Origin: Desulfonauticus sp.
Lineage (GTDB): Bacteria > Desulfobacterota > Desulfovibrionia > Desulfovibrionales > Desulfonatronovibrionaceae
NCBI GenBank assembly: GCA_030950395.1
Contig: JAUZRP010000054.1
Location: 1 to 48,561, forward strand
Length of the DNA stretch: 48,561 bases
Reading direction: 5' to 3'
The position numbers were made by a program, and so were the translations under genes. The notes under the pieces were generated by a model, which was not told the DNA's origin, ran no database searches, and saw only the letters and a list, made by a program, of their open reading frames with translations. The number at the start of each line of letters is the position of its first letter. The stretch's first letter is position 1. Positions 1 to 7,983 of this stretch are shown piece by piece.

Positions 1-51
1 CGTTTAGCCATAAAGGAACCGTCCTCCGCCCCCTGTAAGTTAAAATTTTGT

Positions 52-71
52 CCCATCCCCTAGGGGATGGG
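52..71. other. 20-bp perfect palindrome downstream of truncated cmr6
   Basis: The 20 bases CCCATCCCCTAGGGGATGGG are their own reverse complement. They lie 24 bases beyond the stop of the truncated cmr6. The palindrome could form a hairpin ending the leftward operon, but no clear T-run follows on the minus strand, so a terminator role is only possible. A related core, ATCCCC-A-GGGGAT, occurs at 12744-12756 beside the CRISPR leader. Confidence 0.45.
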
Positions 72-94
72 CTGATGGGGAAAAGAAACCTAAC

Positions 95-775
95 TCAAAA
101 CCCCATCTCCTTGAGGCGACATCTATCCTGACACAGAGGGAAAATGACTTTTCCTTTCTGGTCTTGAGTGCCAAAAATTTCTATTATTTCATGATGATTC
201 TCGTATTCTTTGGCTAGTTCTTCAAACTCCTCGCCGTACGGTAAAATATCAGTATTTCCGCTTAAATTCATAATCGCTGCCCGTCTTGTGATGCCTTTTA
301 GGGCACTTCCTGGGATAATTGGAAGCCCTGTTAAAAAATCTAGCGTGATGCTAGTTTCGTAAGGTGATGCTTCACCAAGCCCAACAATGAGAGGCTGGGC
401 GGTTTGCATGGCAAGAATTTCTGCCTTGCTTTCATTTGAAAAAACAAAGTTTTTAATTTTGTTTTCAATTTCTTGGTTATTTTCTACATTAGAAATCAAA
501 TGATAAATATTTGTTTCTGGAATACTACTTTTGTCAAAGTTAAAGTTTTCAATAAGAGTTTTGAGCCATGCTCTTTTTGATTCTGAAAGATTTTCAGATA
601 TATCTGGTGCGTACTTGTAAAAAGCAAGAGATAAATTATAAAATTCGTTTAAAAATTTAGACTCATAACTTTCTAGTTTATCCTTACCTTTGTTTTTAAA
701 TTTACACTTACGCTGAACAAACTTTTCATTTTTTGGTAAGGGAAGGAAAGCTGGTTCTCTTAATTGTTTACTCAT
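95..775 (-). CDS. cmr6: Cmr6, type III-B RAMP subunit, C-terminally truncated
   Basis: Cmr6 is a RAMP protein that caps the Cmr backbone filament next to Cmr1 in the type III-B RNA-targeting complex. The family signature is clear at residues ~125-165: VGLGEASPYETS, then the glycine-rich GSALKGITRR. The product is only 226 aa. The other Cmr6 in this window (386 aa) runs ~105 residues past the shared GKVIF motif, whereas here GKVIF is followed by only 14 unrelated residues before a stop. The C-terminal part of the second ferredoxin-like fold is therefore missing. The start follows a GGAGG motif and overlaps cmr5 by 8 bases. It is the last gene of the left Cmr operon. A breakpoint near position 150 (deletion, recombination or insertion) is inferred. 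The protein may be inactive or replaced by the intact Cmr6 of the other operon. Confidence 0.85.
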   Translation of the reverse strand: MSKQLREPAFLPLPKNEKFVQRKCKFKNKGKDKLESYESKFLNEFYNLSLAFYKYAPDISENLSESKRAWLKTLIENFNFDKSSIPETNIYHLISNVENNQEIENKIKNFVFSNESKAEILAMQTAQPLIVGLGEASPYETSITLDFLTGLPIIPGSALKGITRRAAIMNLSGNTDILPYGEEFEELAKEYENHHEIIEIFGTQDQKGKVIFPLCQDRCRLKEMGF

Positions 776-1136
776 TTTTCGCCTCCATTGCTTCGGCCAA
801 TCTCTTAAGCCACGTGGCGTATTTCAAAGCCTCGTTGGAAAGAAGGATGTAGGTATCATGGTCTGAAGTTCTAATCTTTTCAAGCAGGTCTTTTCCACAA
901 TTTATCCCCTCTATAGCTGTAATTTTTGACATAGTCTCTGCTACGTTATTAATAATTTTTTTATGGTCATCTTTTGAAAGATAAAAGGCGACAGCCTGTC
1001 CAAGACCGGAGGTGAGGATAAGAGCTGGTAGTTTCTTTATGTGAGACGAAATTTTATCAAAGTTTTCTGCTATAGAATTGACGAACTCCCAGGCAAGCTT
1101 TGCTCTTGTTTGCTCAAGAGATTTGAAATCAGACAT
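768..1136 (-). CDS. cmr5: Cmr5, type III-B small subunit
   Basis: This small, largely helical protein of 122 aa matches the Cmr5 family, which forms the inner filament lying along Cmr4 subunits and the target RNA. Visible family traits are the N-terminal LEQTRAKLAWEFV helix, the central LGQAVAFYLSK segment (residues ~50-60) and the C-terminal LKYATWLKRLAEA helix; the same three segments recur in the second Cmr5 of the window. I chose the ATG at 1136 because GGAGGAG lies just upstream; an in-frame ATG five codons earlier overlaps that ribosome-binding site. The gene sits 1 base after the cmr4 stop and overlaps cmr6. Confidence 0.9.
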   Translation of the reverse strand: MSDFKSLEQTRAKLAWEFVNSIAENFDKISSHIKKLPALILTSGLGQAVAFYLSKDDHKKIINNVAETMSKITAIEGINCGKDLLEKIRTSDHDTYILLSNEALKYATWLKRLAEAMEAKNE

Positions 1137-1137
1137 T

Positions 1138-2001
1138 TTAATCTCCTCCATTAAGCTCTTTTACCTTCAGTCCCACAAATCCCTTACCCACAGTTTCGTC
1201 ACCACCGAGATGGATGACCTTTGAGTTAACTTTTGGTTCAAGCCATTTAAGGGCATTATTACTTTCATCAATAACCTTTTCATCGTCTTCCAGGTAAGAA
1301 AAAAGATGAGTTTCAGGTGGAAGGTGTTCTTCAGTCCATATGCCTCCGATTTGCTTGTCAACAGTTCCAGTTTTATAATTAATTTTGTTTCTTGATACTA
1401 TCTGCGTGGCAAATTTGACAAAGTATTGGAAGATATCATCGTGAACGAGAAAAAGGCGAGATTTTATATCATCTGGTAAGCCAAGTTTATTGCTAACCCA
1501 ATTGAAATCACCATCTCCCACAGTTTCAACCGTGAAATTCAGGTCTTCAAAATAAACCCTGTTGTTTATTGCGTATTTTGATCTTGTTGAATTCAGGGTT
1601 TTCACCTTGCTTTTGTCACTTAAATCCAAGAGATTATCAGAAATTTGTAAGTTAACATGCGGCATATTAAGCCTTTTTAAGATCTCCGGGCAGGTAACAA
1701 GGGCATAAAGGCCTTTTAGGGTGCGAACTGGATAAAAGAGAAGACTGGCATCGGAGATGATGAGCGAACCTTTCCTGAAATCAGAGCCTTCCACTTCACG
1801 GGGACCGAAAACCTTATTCAAAACATCTTTCTGTTCATCCTTAAGATAACTCCTTATCGCCCCTTTCAAGCTTGAACCCTGGATAAAGGGAAACTCGGTG
1901 GTAACTTCTCTTTGGAGCATAAGGTCAATGGCGCCAACAGACGTGCCTGCCCCAGGATGAGTGGGTGTCAATGTCCTTATAATTAAAAGTCCTTTTGCCA
2001 T
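1138..2001 (-). CDS. cmr4: Cmr4, type III-B backbone RAMP and target-RNA nuclease
   Basis: Cmr4 forms the multi-copy backbone of the type III-B complex and cuts target RNA at 6-nt intervals. The 287-aa product has the family hallmarks: TPTHPGAGTSVGAIDL near the N-terminus, with Asp26 at the position of the known catalytic aspartate, then LQREVTTEFPFIQGSSLKGA, and a C-terminal glycine-rich segment, HLGGDETVGKGFVGL. Its length is normal, and target RNA cleavage is probably intact. It lies 18 bases after the TOPRIM-like gene with a GGAGG-type ribosome-binding site, so the ATPase/TOPRIM pair sits directly upstream of it in the same operon. Confidence 0.95.
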   Translation of the reverse strand: MAKGLLIIRTLTPTHPGAGTSVGAIDLMLQREVTTEFPFIQGSSLKGAIRSYLKDEQKDVLNKVFGPREVEGSDFRKGSLIISDASLLFYPVRTLKGLYALVTCPEILKRLNMPHVNLQISDNLLDLSDKSKVKTLNSTRSKYAINNRVYFEDLNFTVETVGDGDFNWVSNKLGLPDDIKSRLFLVHDDIFQYFVKFATQIVSRNKINYKTGTVDKQIGGIWTEEHLPPETHLFSYLEDDEKVIDESNNALKWLEPKVNSKVIHLGGDETVGKGFVGLKVKELNGGD

Positions 2002-2019
2002 TTTTTACCTCCATTTGGG

Positions 2020-2739
2020 CTATATAAGGCCAGATAAGTTGTTTACCCAGGTAATTTGTTCGTTTGTTAAAGTTTCTTTTATACCTTGCTTGTTAAAAAG
2101 CGTCTCAAACAAGTGATAATAGCACCTTTCTCCGATCATGGCCTTGATTAAACAGGTTTTTCTTTTATCTATGTGTTTGCTAAAAAGTCTTTCTAGTTTC
2201 TTGGAACATTCTTGGAGCCATGTTTTCCACTCTGGTTTTTCATTTAAAAAATAATTGTCAAAAATTTTAAGAACTATGTCTTCTGGAGTGGGCTGGGTTG
2301 CTATTAAGACTTCCTGATTATTTACATAAAGTTCGGTTAACTCTTCTAACTTTTTTAAATTTATGTCAGTATCAAAGACATAAGCAATAAATAGCTGTTG
2401 GATTTCTATATAAAAATTTTCAACCTGTAAGTTTTCTTTTACTTTTCTTTTGAGAGGCTTTATTGCAGAAACGTTTTCTCTGGCAAATTTAAGAAGTTTG
2501 TCTTTACCATTTTTGCTTTTTATAATTACTAGAGATTGTTTGGAGCTAGAAAAAAGAACAATGGAATCTTTTAGTGGAATAAGTTCACCACCAAATCTCA
2601 TCTCTTGCTGAAGAGCTTCAAGTTCCTTATCCTTTATCTCCTCATATCCAAGCACGTTTACAAAGAAGGTTTTATACATGATTCTGTCCGTTGCACCTTC
2701 CACAAAAATAGAGGCCAAGTTTCTGATTTCTTTCTTCAT
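2020..2739 (-). CDS. TOPRIM-like nuclease-domain protein embedded in the cmr operon
   Basis: This 239-aa protein has no confident family name. Residues 12-18 (FVEGATD) match the first TOPRIM motif, in which the glutamate is catalytic, and residues 120-126 (YVFDTDI) match the second, DxD motif. These are the metal-binding motifs of OLD-family nucleases, DUF4435 and DUF3226-like proteins. The remainder is predicted helical with no membrane segment. The start codon overlaps the stop of the upstream ABC-type ATPase by 4 bases (ATGA), so the two are translationally coupled. ATPase plus TOPRIM pairs act in OLD, Gabija and PARIS (AriA/AriB) anti-phage systems. I infer a split OLD- or PARIS-like nuclease/effector working with the neighbouring Cmr complex. 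The fold assignment rests on motifs only. Confidence 0.65.
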   Translation of the reverse strand: MKKEIRNLASIFVEGATDRIMYKTFFVNVLGYEEIKDKELEALQQEMRFGGELIPLKDSIVLFSSSKQSLVIIKSKNGKDKLLKFARENVSAIKPLKRKVKENLQVENFYIEIQQLFIAYVFDTDINLKKLEELTELYVNNQEVLIATQPTPEDIVLKIFDNYFLNEKPEWKTWLQECSKKLERLFSKHIDKRKTCLIKAMIGERCYYHLFETLFNKQGIKETLTNEQITWVNNLSGLI

Positions 2740-3839
2740 CTCAAATCAATCTCCAGTTTGTTAAAGTTGATGTAAGCATCTTTAAGGTCATATATTTCAA
2801 TTTCAGGAATTCCTTGAGACAGGCTGTAAAAGCCAAAGACTTTTAAGTCTTGTTCTTTTACTTTGGCCTTCCAGAGCAGTTTTTGGAGAAACTCAAGGTT
2901 GTGCGTGACAATGAAAATTTGATGTCTGGACGTAACTATTTCTTCTACAAGTGAATTTAGCATGTTGGGATGCATGTAGTTTTCTGGCTCTTCAAAAAAC
3001 AAGTAAGAAGTCTGACGCAGGTTTAAAATCAGGTAGTGAAGCGTAAAATACCTTAGTCCATCTCCAAGCATGGAAAAAGGAATCCTGTGAGAATTGATGT
3101 TCACGTAAAGGTCGCTAAAGGAAGGCTCTATGGACTTTATTTCGGTTTCAAAATATCCTGAAAAAATTTTCTTTAACTTGTTGTAAACGTTTTCGTTTAG
3201 CTCAGGTTCGAGTTTTTTTATGATTTCGCTAATGTTGTTAGAACACTCACAAAGCAAACAGGTATCAAGGAGAAATTTTAGAGAATTAGAATGTTGATGG
3301 TTGGTATTTAAATAAACAATCCGAAATTGTTTTTTCCTTTCACTTTCAAGGAGTAAAAGAACCGGTGTCTTGTTTTCATCTAGACTAGCTAGAACGTAAT
3401 ATTTTTCTCTAAGGTTCAATTTTTTCAGATACCTTTTGGTTGATAGACTTATTCTGGGATTTTTCTGAATAAGATCGTCAATCTTAAGGAGTTCCTCGTA
3501 TTCTTTGAACTCAAAATTGTGAAGATGCGAAGCCTGACTAGTCCCAATTCTGATATGCGCACAGGACTCATTTTTATAAAAGAAATGGGATTTAAGATAG
3601 GAAATAACCTCCTCTGGAGAGCCGTTATAAAACCGTTGGGATAGTCCCCTTCTTCTCATAATATTCCATATGGGTGAAATATGAATGAGGTCTGCTCCTA
3701 AGGCAACAAGATAAAGGGCTTCAAGAAGTGCACTTTTGCCAAGGTTATTTTTGCCTATGAATACATTTAGCCGTGAAAACCCAGCTATTTTCAGTTCCTT
3801 AAAACTTCTGAATTTTTCAAGTCTGACTTCTTTTATCAT
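2736..3839 (-). CDS. ABC/OLD-type AAA ATPase embedded in the cmr operon
   Basis: This 367-aa SMC/ABC-like ATPase is of the AAA_15/AAA_21 kind. Visible motifs are Walker A GKNNLGKS (residues 29-36), an ABC-signature-like SMLGDGLRYF (256-265), Walker B YLFFEEPE with two acidic residues (279-286) and the switch His313 in IVTHN. The N-terminal MIKEVRLEKFRSF strand is typical of OLD, RecF and AriA ATPases. The ~200-residue insertion between Walker A and the signature is not recognised. It lies between cmr3 and the TOPRIM gene with 4-base overlaps on both sides, on the operon strand. The pairing with a TOPRIM partner suggests an ATP-dependent sensor/clamp controlling a nuclease. ATPase identity is secure; its defence role is inferred. 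Confidence 0.85.
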   Translation of the reverse strand: MIKEVRLEKFRSFKELKIAGFSRLNVFIGKNNLGKSALLEALYLVALGADLIHISPIWNIMRRRGLSQRFYNGSPEEVISYLKSHFFYKNESCAHIRIGTSQASHLHNFEFKEYEELLKIDDLIQKNPRISLSTKRYLKKLNLREKYYVLASLDENKTPVLLLLESERKKQFRIVYLNTNHQHSNSLKFLLDTCLLCECSNNISEIIKKLEPELNENVYNKLKKIFSGYFETEIKSIEPSFSDLYVNINSHRIPFSMLGDGLRYFTLHYLILNLRQTSYLFFEEPENYMHPNMLNSLVEEIVTSRHQIFIVTHNLEFLQKLLWKAKVKEQDLKVFGFYSLSQGIPEIEIYDLKDAYINFNKLEIDLR

Positions 3840-4906
3840 TGTTTTTTTACCACTAATAAAGCCTCAGGTTCGTTAAGTTGGGGGTGAAATTTTGACAATT
3901 TTGGTTTTCCATGGTTTACGGAAAGGCTCAAATTTTTAATCACTTCAGTGGTATTTTCATTATTAAATTTAATTTTGTAAACTTCTGGATTTGGTTCGTT
4001 TATGGGTTTAACCAATAGCACTGAACCTGGTTTTAGGGCTTTTACCAGTGGTTTAGCCCGATTTTCTTTGTAGTCCCAACCGCTTATGGCGTCCAACTTG
4101 TTGACACACCAATTTTTGATTTCATATTGGCCATCTCTATCTTTTTTGATTGGAATGAGGGTCAATGCCACTAATCCGTCAAAACGCGCTGAACTCTTAG
4201 AAACTGTGGTGCTTTCGATCATTTCCCATATGGCTATGTGGCCTTCTCCACCAAGCCTTGTGGTGAACTTTTCTGGCAACACATTATCTTCCATTTCCAC
4301 TCCCACCAGAAAACCCACACCCTTTTTAAGCCTTGCTACACTCATGCGGTAAAATTTACTTCGTTCGCTGGTTTTAGTGTCTTTCGTAAGAGTCAAGCCG
4401 ACTCGGTTCTCTATTTGATAAAGCTCTGAAGCAGGGATTATTTCTTCAGAAGATGGCCTTAAACCTCGGGTATATTGCAAAAAACCTTTTAGGGAAAGAT
4501 AAGAAGTTTCTTTTTTAGAAATTTGCTTTTCTTTTTTTATGGGAACCAGAGTGTTTTCTCTTATTTCGTTTTCAAAAACAAATTTTTCTACAGAAAGTCT
4601 TTTCCAGGAGCTAAAAGCATCGCATGGCATAGGGAGAATGGGATTTTCGTCTTTAAAAAAAGAAAACCAAAAAATGGAAATATTTTCTAATTCACCTGCA
4701 ACGCCTTCTCTAAACAACTGAGAAATAGATTTTTTTTCTTTAGAAGATTTTATTTCCAGATATTTTGTCCTGAGAGCTCCAAGAAAAGGGCTTATTCCTG
4801 GTGGAAAATTGAGCCTTGCCAGAGATTGCTCTCCTGCCAGAAACGGCCTTGTATCCCTGAAAAAAAGAACAGACAAAGGAGTAACTTTATAAAACATTAA
4901 GTTCAT
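3836..4906 (-). CDS. cmr3: Cmr3, type III-B Cas5-like subunit
   Basis: Cmr3 is the Cas5-group RAMP that binds the 5' repeat-derived tag of the crRNA and contacts Cas10 at the base of the Cmr complex. The 356-aa product shows the classic N-terminus, VTPLSVLFFRDTRPFLAGE, followed by FPPGISPFLGALRTKYLE, and the RLGGEGHIAIWE glycine-rich motif near residue ~215. The Cmr3 of the other operon has the equivalent DTLFFRDSKPF and KLGGEGKGALY segments. The start overlaps the Cas10 stop and its stop overlaps the ATPase start, both by 4 bases. It is the point after which the operon departs from the usual cmr gene order. Confidence 0.95.
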   Translation of the reverse strand: MNLMFYKVTPLSVLFFRDTRPFLAGEQSLARLNFPPGISPFLGALRTKYLEIKSSKEKKSISQLFREGVAGELENISIFWFSFFKDENPILPMPCDAFSSWKRLSVEKFVFENEIRENTLVPIKKEKQISKKETSYLSLKGFLQYTRGLRPSSEEIIPASELYQIENRVGLTLTKDTKTSERSKFYRMSVARLKKGVGFLVGVEMEDNVLPEKFTTRLGGEGHIAIWEMIESTTVSKSSARFDGLVALTLIPIKKDRDGQYEIKNWCVNKLDAISGWDYKENRAKPLVKALKPGSVLLVKPINEPNPEVYKIKFNNENTTEVIKNLSLSVNHGKPKLSKFHPQLNEPEALLVVKKQ

Positions 4907-7900
4907 TTTCTTTCCTCCTCTCTTGCGAGGAAGCCTGTAATTAATAATGCTTCTAAAAATGCAGAAGGCTTTAGAAAATACGTATTATCTCTTTTTATCT
5001 CTGAAATAAGGCTGCAAAGAAGGTTTTTGTGAGATTTACCTGTGCCGCGGCTTCCAAATTTGATAAATTCAGCCTCAAAAACTTCTGGCATTTGGTCATA
5101 AATGTGTTTTTCTCCGTAAAGCTGATGAACAAACCTTTCAGAAAGTCCTTCTTTAATGGCTTTTTTGAAAGTTTTCATAGAAGATACAAATTTCCAGGGC
5201 ACCACAGCCTCTTTTTCGCTGCCTGAATGAACCAATACCTTAAAGCCGACTCTATTTTTACCTTCGTAAGATTTTGTTTTTTTAAGCATTTCTTGAGCTT
5301 TTAAAAGGGTGATGTCCAGAGGATCTAAATAATGGGCAATGGCCACTCCTGCAGAAAGCGTGGCTTTTGTTCCCATAACACGGATGATTTCTTTTAAAGA
5401 ATTATTTTCGTAAATTTTGATAAATCCTTTTTCACTTATGAATTTTCTGTGACCAGTTTCTACGACATAATTTTCGCCTGAATAAAGTTTACGCAGTGCA
5501 GTAAGGGTATCCAGGAGATTTTCTAGTGGAATGAGAAAAAGGGTGTCGTCTCCACCAGAATAGACGAGAACGCCAAGGTTGTGTTCTACCACATAGGGCA
5601 CGACTTCAAGGGCAAAGTCTCTTAAAGCGCCCGAAATGGCACGGTGAATGGCAGGGGTAACCGGGCGTTTTAAGTCTTTGATATCTTCAAAAAGAGGGTC
5701 ACTTGCTATTTCCCTAACAAAGTCAGGATGGAAAACCTGCTCTATCTTTGGAGCCTTATCTCCCCTTAGCCACTTTCCAAGGTCGTCGCCATCAAGGTAA
5801 ACTGCAGCGTAATATTTGGGCAGGGAATAATCGTCTCCGAGTTTTTCTTTTGCTTCTTTTTTTATTTGAAGGACAGCTTTTTCTATTTCCCTTGACCACT
5901 CATCTTTTATACTCTTGTCCTCGTCTTTGTCACTTTCTGCTTTGAGTTCTTCATAAAATCTTGGGAAGGCTTCATCATAAAACCATTCAGGTTCAAAATC
6001 ACCGTCAAATCTTTCACCTGCAATGTTTTGAGGGATAATTCGGTCTTTAATCTCAGGGACAGTTCGTCCCTCTGTGAAATGTGCGTCAAGAAAGTTTTTA
6101 ACTTCTTTGTTTTGCTTGAGCAAAATCTCAATTGCTTTTTCAATTGGCGATAGGTCAACTTCGGAATCCATCAGTTTTTTGATAAACGGCGCCAGAGCAA
6201 TAGAGGCTGTTGAGGGGAAGTGGAAATCAAATTTGAATTCAGGAGAGTTTGAACAAATTTTTAGGAAAAACTTTTCAGGGTTGTTCCAGATTACCTTTGG
6301 TGCAAGCCTTTTAACAAGGCATACCGCACAAAGGTATTCGTTTTCCTTGATGTGTCCGAGAAAGGTATTGGACATCTCTTTCCATAAGTCCTTGAGGCGT
6401 TTGTAATAGAGTTTGTTCCGTTTCTTTTTGAAATCTTGTTCTTTTTTTAAGTTTTCGTTGTATTCAAACTTCTCAATAAGGCTGTTAACATAGGCCTCAT
6501 CAGTTTCCAGTTTTTCAAGGTCAATATCCACGAGCGCGCTTCTTTCACCACAAAGAGAGCACTTTTCCCATGGTTCTTCTGCAAATTTTACTTTCCCCCG
6601 GTATTTCATAGCTTTAAGGCCAGTTTGAGCCATTTCAACCAGAAGTGAATACGTATCCCCGATGTTTGGATTAATATTCCTTTCTTTCATCTTTCCCCAG
6701 AGTCTTCCAAACTCCCAGCAGGTGCCAGGCTCCATGAGATTTTTGTAATCTTCTATTGCCTTTTCTGGATCATCACCCCATTTGAGGCCTAGCCAGTAGA
6801 TGTCAAATGGCAGTTTCTGAGTTTGCTGATCGAACTGTTGATACAGGAAGTTATCTTTAATCAATCCGTTTTGTGGAAGTAAATCTCTTACATTTTTGAC
6901 AAGTTCTTTCCATGCATTTTCAAAGTTTTGAACCACTTTTTTAGCGTAATTTTCTTCATCTCCGTCCTTTACAATGGCCAGAAAAGTATTGGGCAGGGTT
7001 GGAAGTCTCAATTTCCCTTCATCAAAATTAAGGTCTGCGATTCCAACCTCGTCTCTTAGCCACTGGTCAACAAAGGGTTGTTTGTAGAGGTCAGGATAGA
7101 CGATATTGTCGGGTCCGAGTTTATCGGCAATGGGTTTCATGGCCTGCCAGGAAAGATAGGATATGAGCCAGGAACCAAACCAGAGGTCTCTTGTTTTTTG
7201 GGCATTGGCAATAAACTTTTGCACTGGTCCAAATTCTAGAATGAGGAAGGAGGGGTGAGGATTTGCATTTTCATCAACAGTTGTAGAAATTGCTGATTGA
7301 ATTGTTTCAAGATCATAAAGAGAGTTATCAGGTAATATAGGTTCAGGAGGTGTTAAAAGCGAAAGAAGAGGTGGATTGCGCCAAATAAGAAGAAAAATTT
7401 TTTGTGGATCATTCTCATCGTGAATTAGACTTTTAAAGTAATCTACAATCTCATCTCTAAGTCTTTCCCTCTCTTGTTCATTTAATTGAGATTTATATGT
7501 GCTGTCTGTTAGACTTTCGAAAACCCATTGGGCATTTTCATCAAGTGGATGAATTGTTATTAAAGTCAATTCCTTGCTGGACTTAAATCCAAAGTCATTA
7601 ACTCTTAAATTCGAAGCCGCAATTTGATGAAATTTCCTATTATAAAAAGTTTTTAATATGCTTTGAAAGCGGCTCAATATTCTTCCGCTAGTTTCTATAT
7701 TAATACTTCTCAATTCAGATTTATTTAGTCGCTTATATTTGTTGGTTTGCGTTAAGTAGTTAATAAAATTATGCCAATTATTTTGCAAACATTGCTTAAC
7801 TGGTTGAAGGGATGGATCAGAAATAGTAGAAAGATTGAAATAGAAAGGTGGTTGAGTTGTTCCAGTAATCCAAGTCCAATATCTTAGGCAATCATAATCT

Positions 7901-7983
7901 CTCGTTCCAAAAAAATATCCTTTATCCGGCGGGTCGTGCAAAAACGCGGCTATCTTTTTAAGCCAGAGGTCATTGTCAGGCAT
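4903..7983 (-). CDS. cmr2: Cmr2/Cas10 with HD and GGDD domains
   Basis: Cas10 is the large signature subunit of type III systems. This 1026-aa protein has an N-terminal HD-type region (FLHDPPDK, His16-Asp17), linked in the family to ssDNA cleavage. It also has the GPVQKFI...KTRDLW start of the first palm-like domain near residue ~255, two CxxC zinc-binding pairs (CSLC ~475; CAVC ~550), a YLDGDDLGKW motif and the GGDD cyclase motif at residues 810-813. All parts needed for target-activated cyclic oligoadenylate synthesis are present. Unusually, its own operon has no CARF gene; the only visible candidate receptor is encoded in the other Cmr operon. It overlaps cmr1 by 8 and cmr3 by 4 bases. Confidence 0.96.
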   Translation of the reverse strand: MPDNDLWLKKIAAFLHDPPDKGYFFGTRDYDCLRYWTWITGTTQPPFYFNLSTISDPSLQPVKQCLQNNWHNFINYLTQTNKYKRLNKSELRSINIETSGRILSRFQSILKTFYNRKFHQIAASNLRVNDFGFKSSKELTLITIHPLDENAQWVFESLTDSTYKSQLNEQERERLRDEIVDYFKSLIHDENDPQKIFLLIWRNPPLLSLLTPPEPILPDNSLYDLETIQSAISTTVDENANPHPSFLILEFGPVQKFIANAQKTRDLWFGSWLISYLSWQAMKPIADKLGPDNIVYPDLYKQPFVDQWLRDEVGIADLNFDEGKLRLPTLPNTFLAIVKDGDEENYAKKVVQNFENAWKELVKNVRDLLPQNGLIKDNFLYQQFDQQTQKLPFDIYWLGLKWGDDPEKAIEDYKNLMEPGTCWEFGRLWGKMKERNINPNIGDTYSLLVEMAQTGLKAMKYRGKVKFAEEPWEKCSLCGERSALVDIDLEKLETDEAYVNSLIEKFEYNENLKKEQDFKKKRNKLYYKRLKDLWKEMSNTFLGHIKENEYLCAVCLVKRLAPKVIWNNPEKFFLKICSNSPEFKFDFHFPSTASIALAPFIKKLMDSEVDLSPIEKAIEILLKQNKEVKNFLDAHFTEGRTVPEIKDRIIPQNIAGERFDGDFEPEWFYDEAFPRFYEELKAESDKDEDKSIKDEWSREIEKAVLQIKKEAKEKLGDDYSLPKYYAAVYLDGDDLGKWLRGDKAPKIEQVFHPDFVREIASDPLFEDIKDLKRPVTPAIHRAISGALRDFALEVVPYVVEHNLGVLVYSGGDDTLFLIPLENLLDTLTALRKLYSGENYVVETGHRKFISEKGFIKIYENNSLKEIIRVMGTKATLSAGVAIAHYLDPLDITLLKAQEMLKKTKSYEGKNRVGFKVLVHSGSEKEAVVPWKFVSSMKTFKKAIKEGLSERFVHQLYGEKHIYDQMPEVFEAEFIKFGSRGTGKSHKNLLCSLISEIKRDNTYFLKPSAFLEALLITGFLAREEERK

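Noticed and set aside
2736-3839. The cmr-embedded ATPase as a RecF or SMC housekeeping protein
   Set aside because: The length, the TOPRIM partner and the coupling to cmr genes do not fit; RecF-type genes normally sit with dnaN/gyrB.
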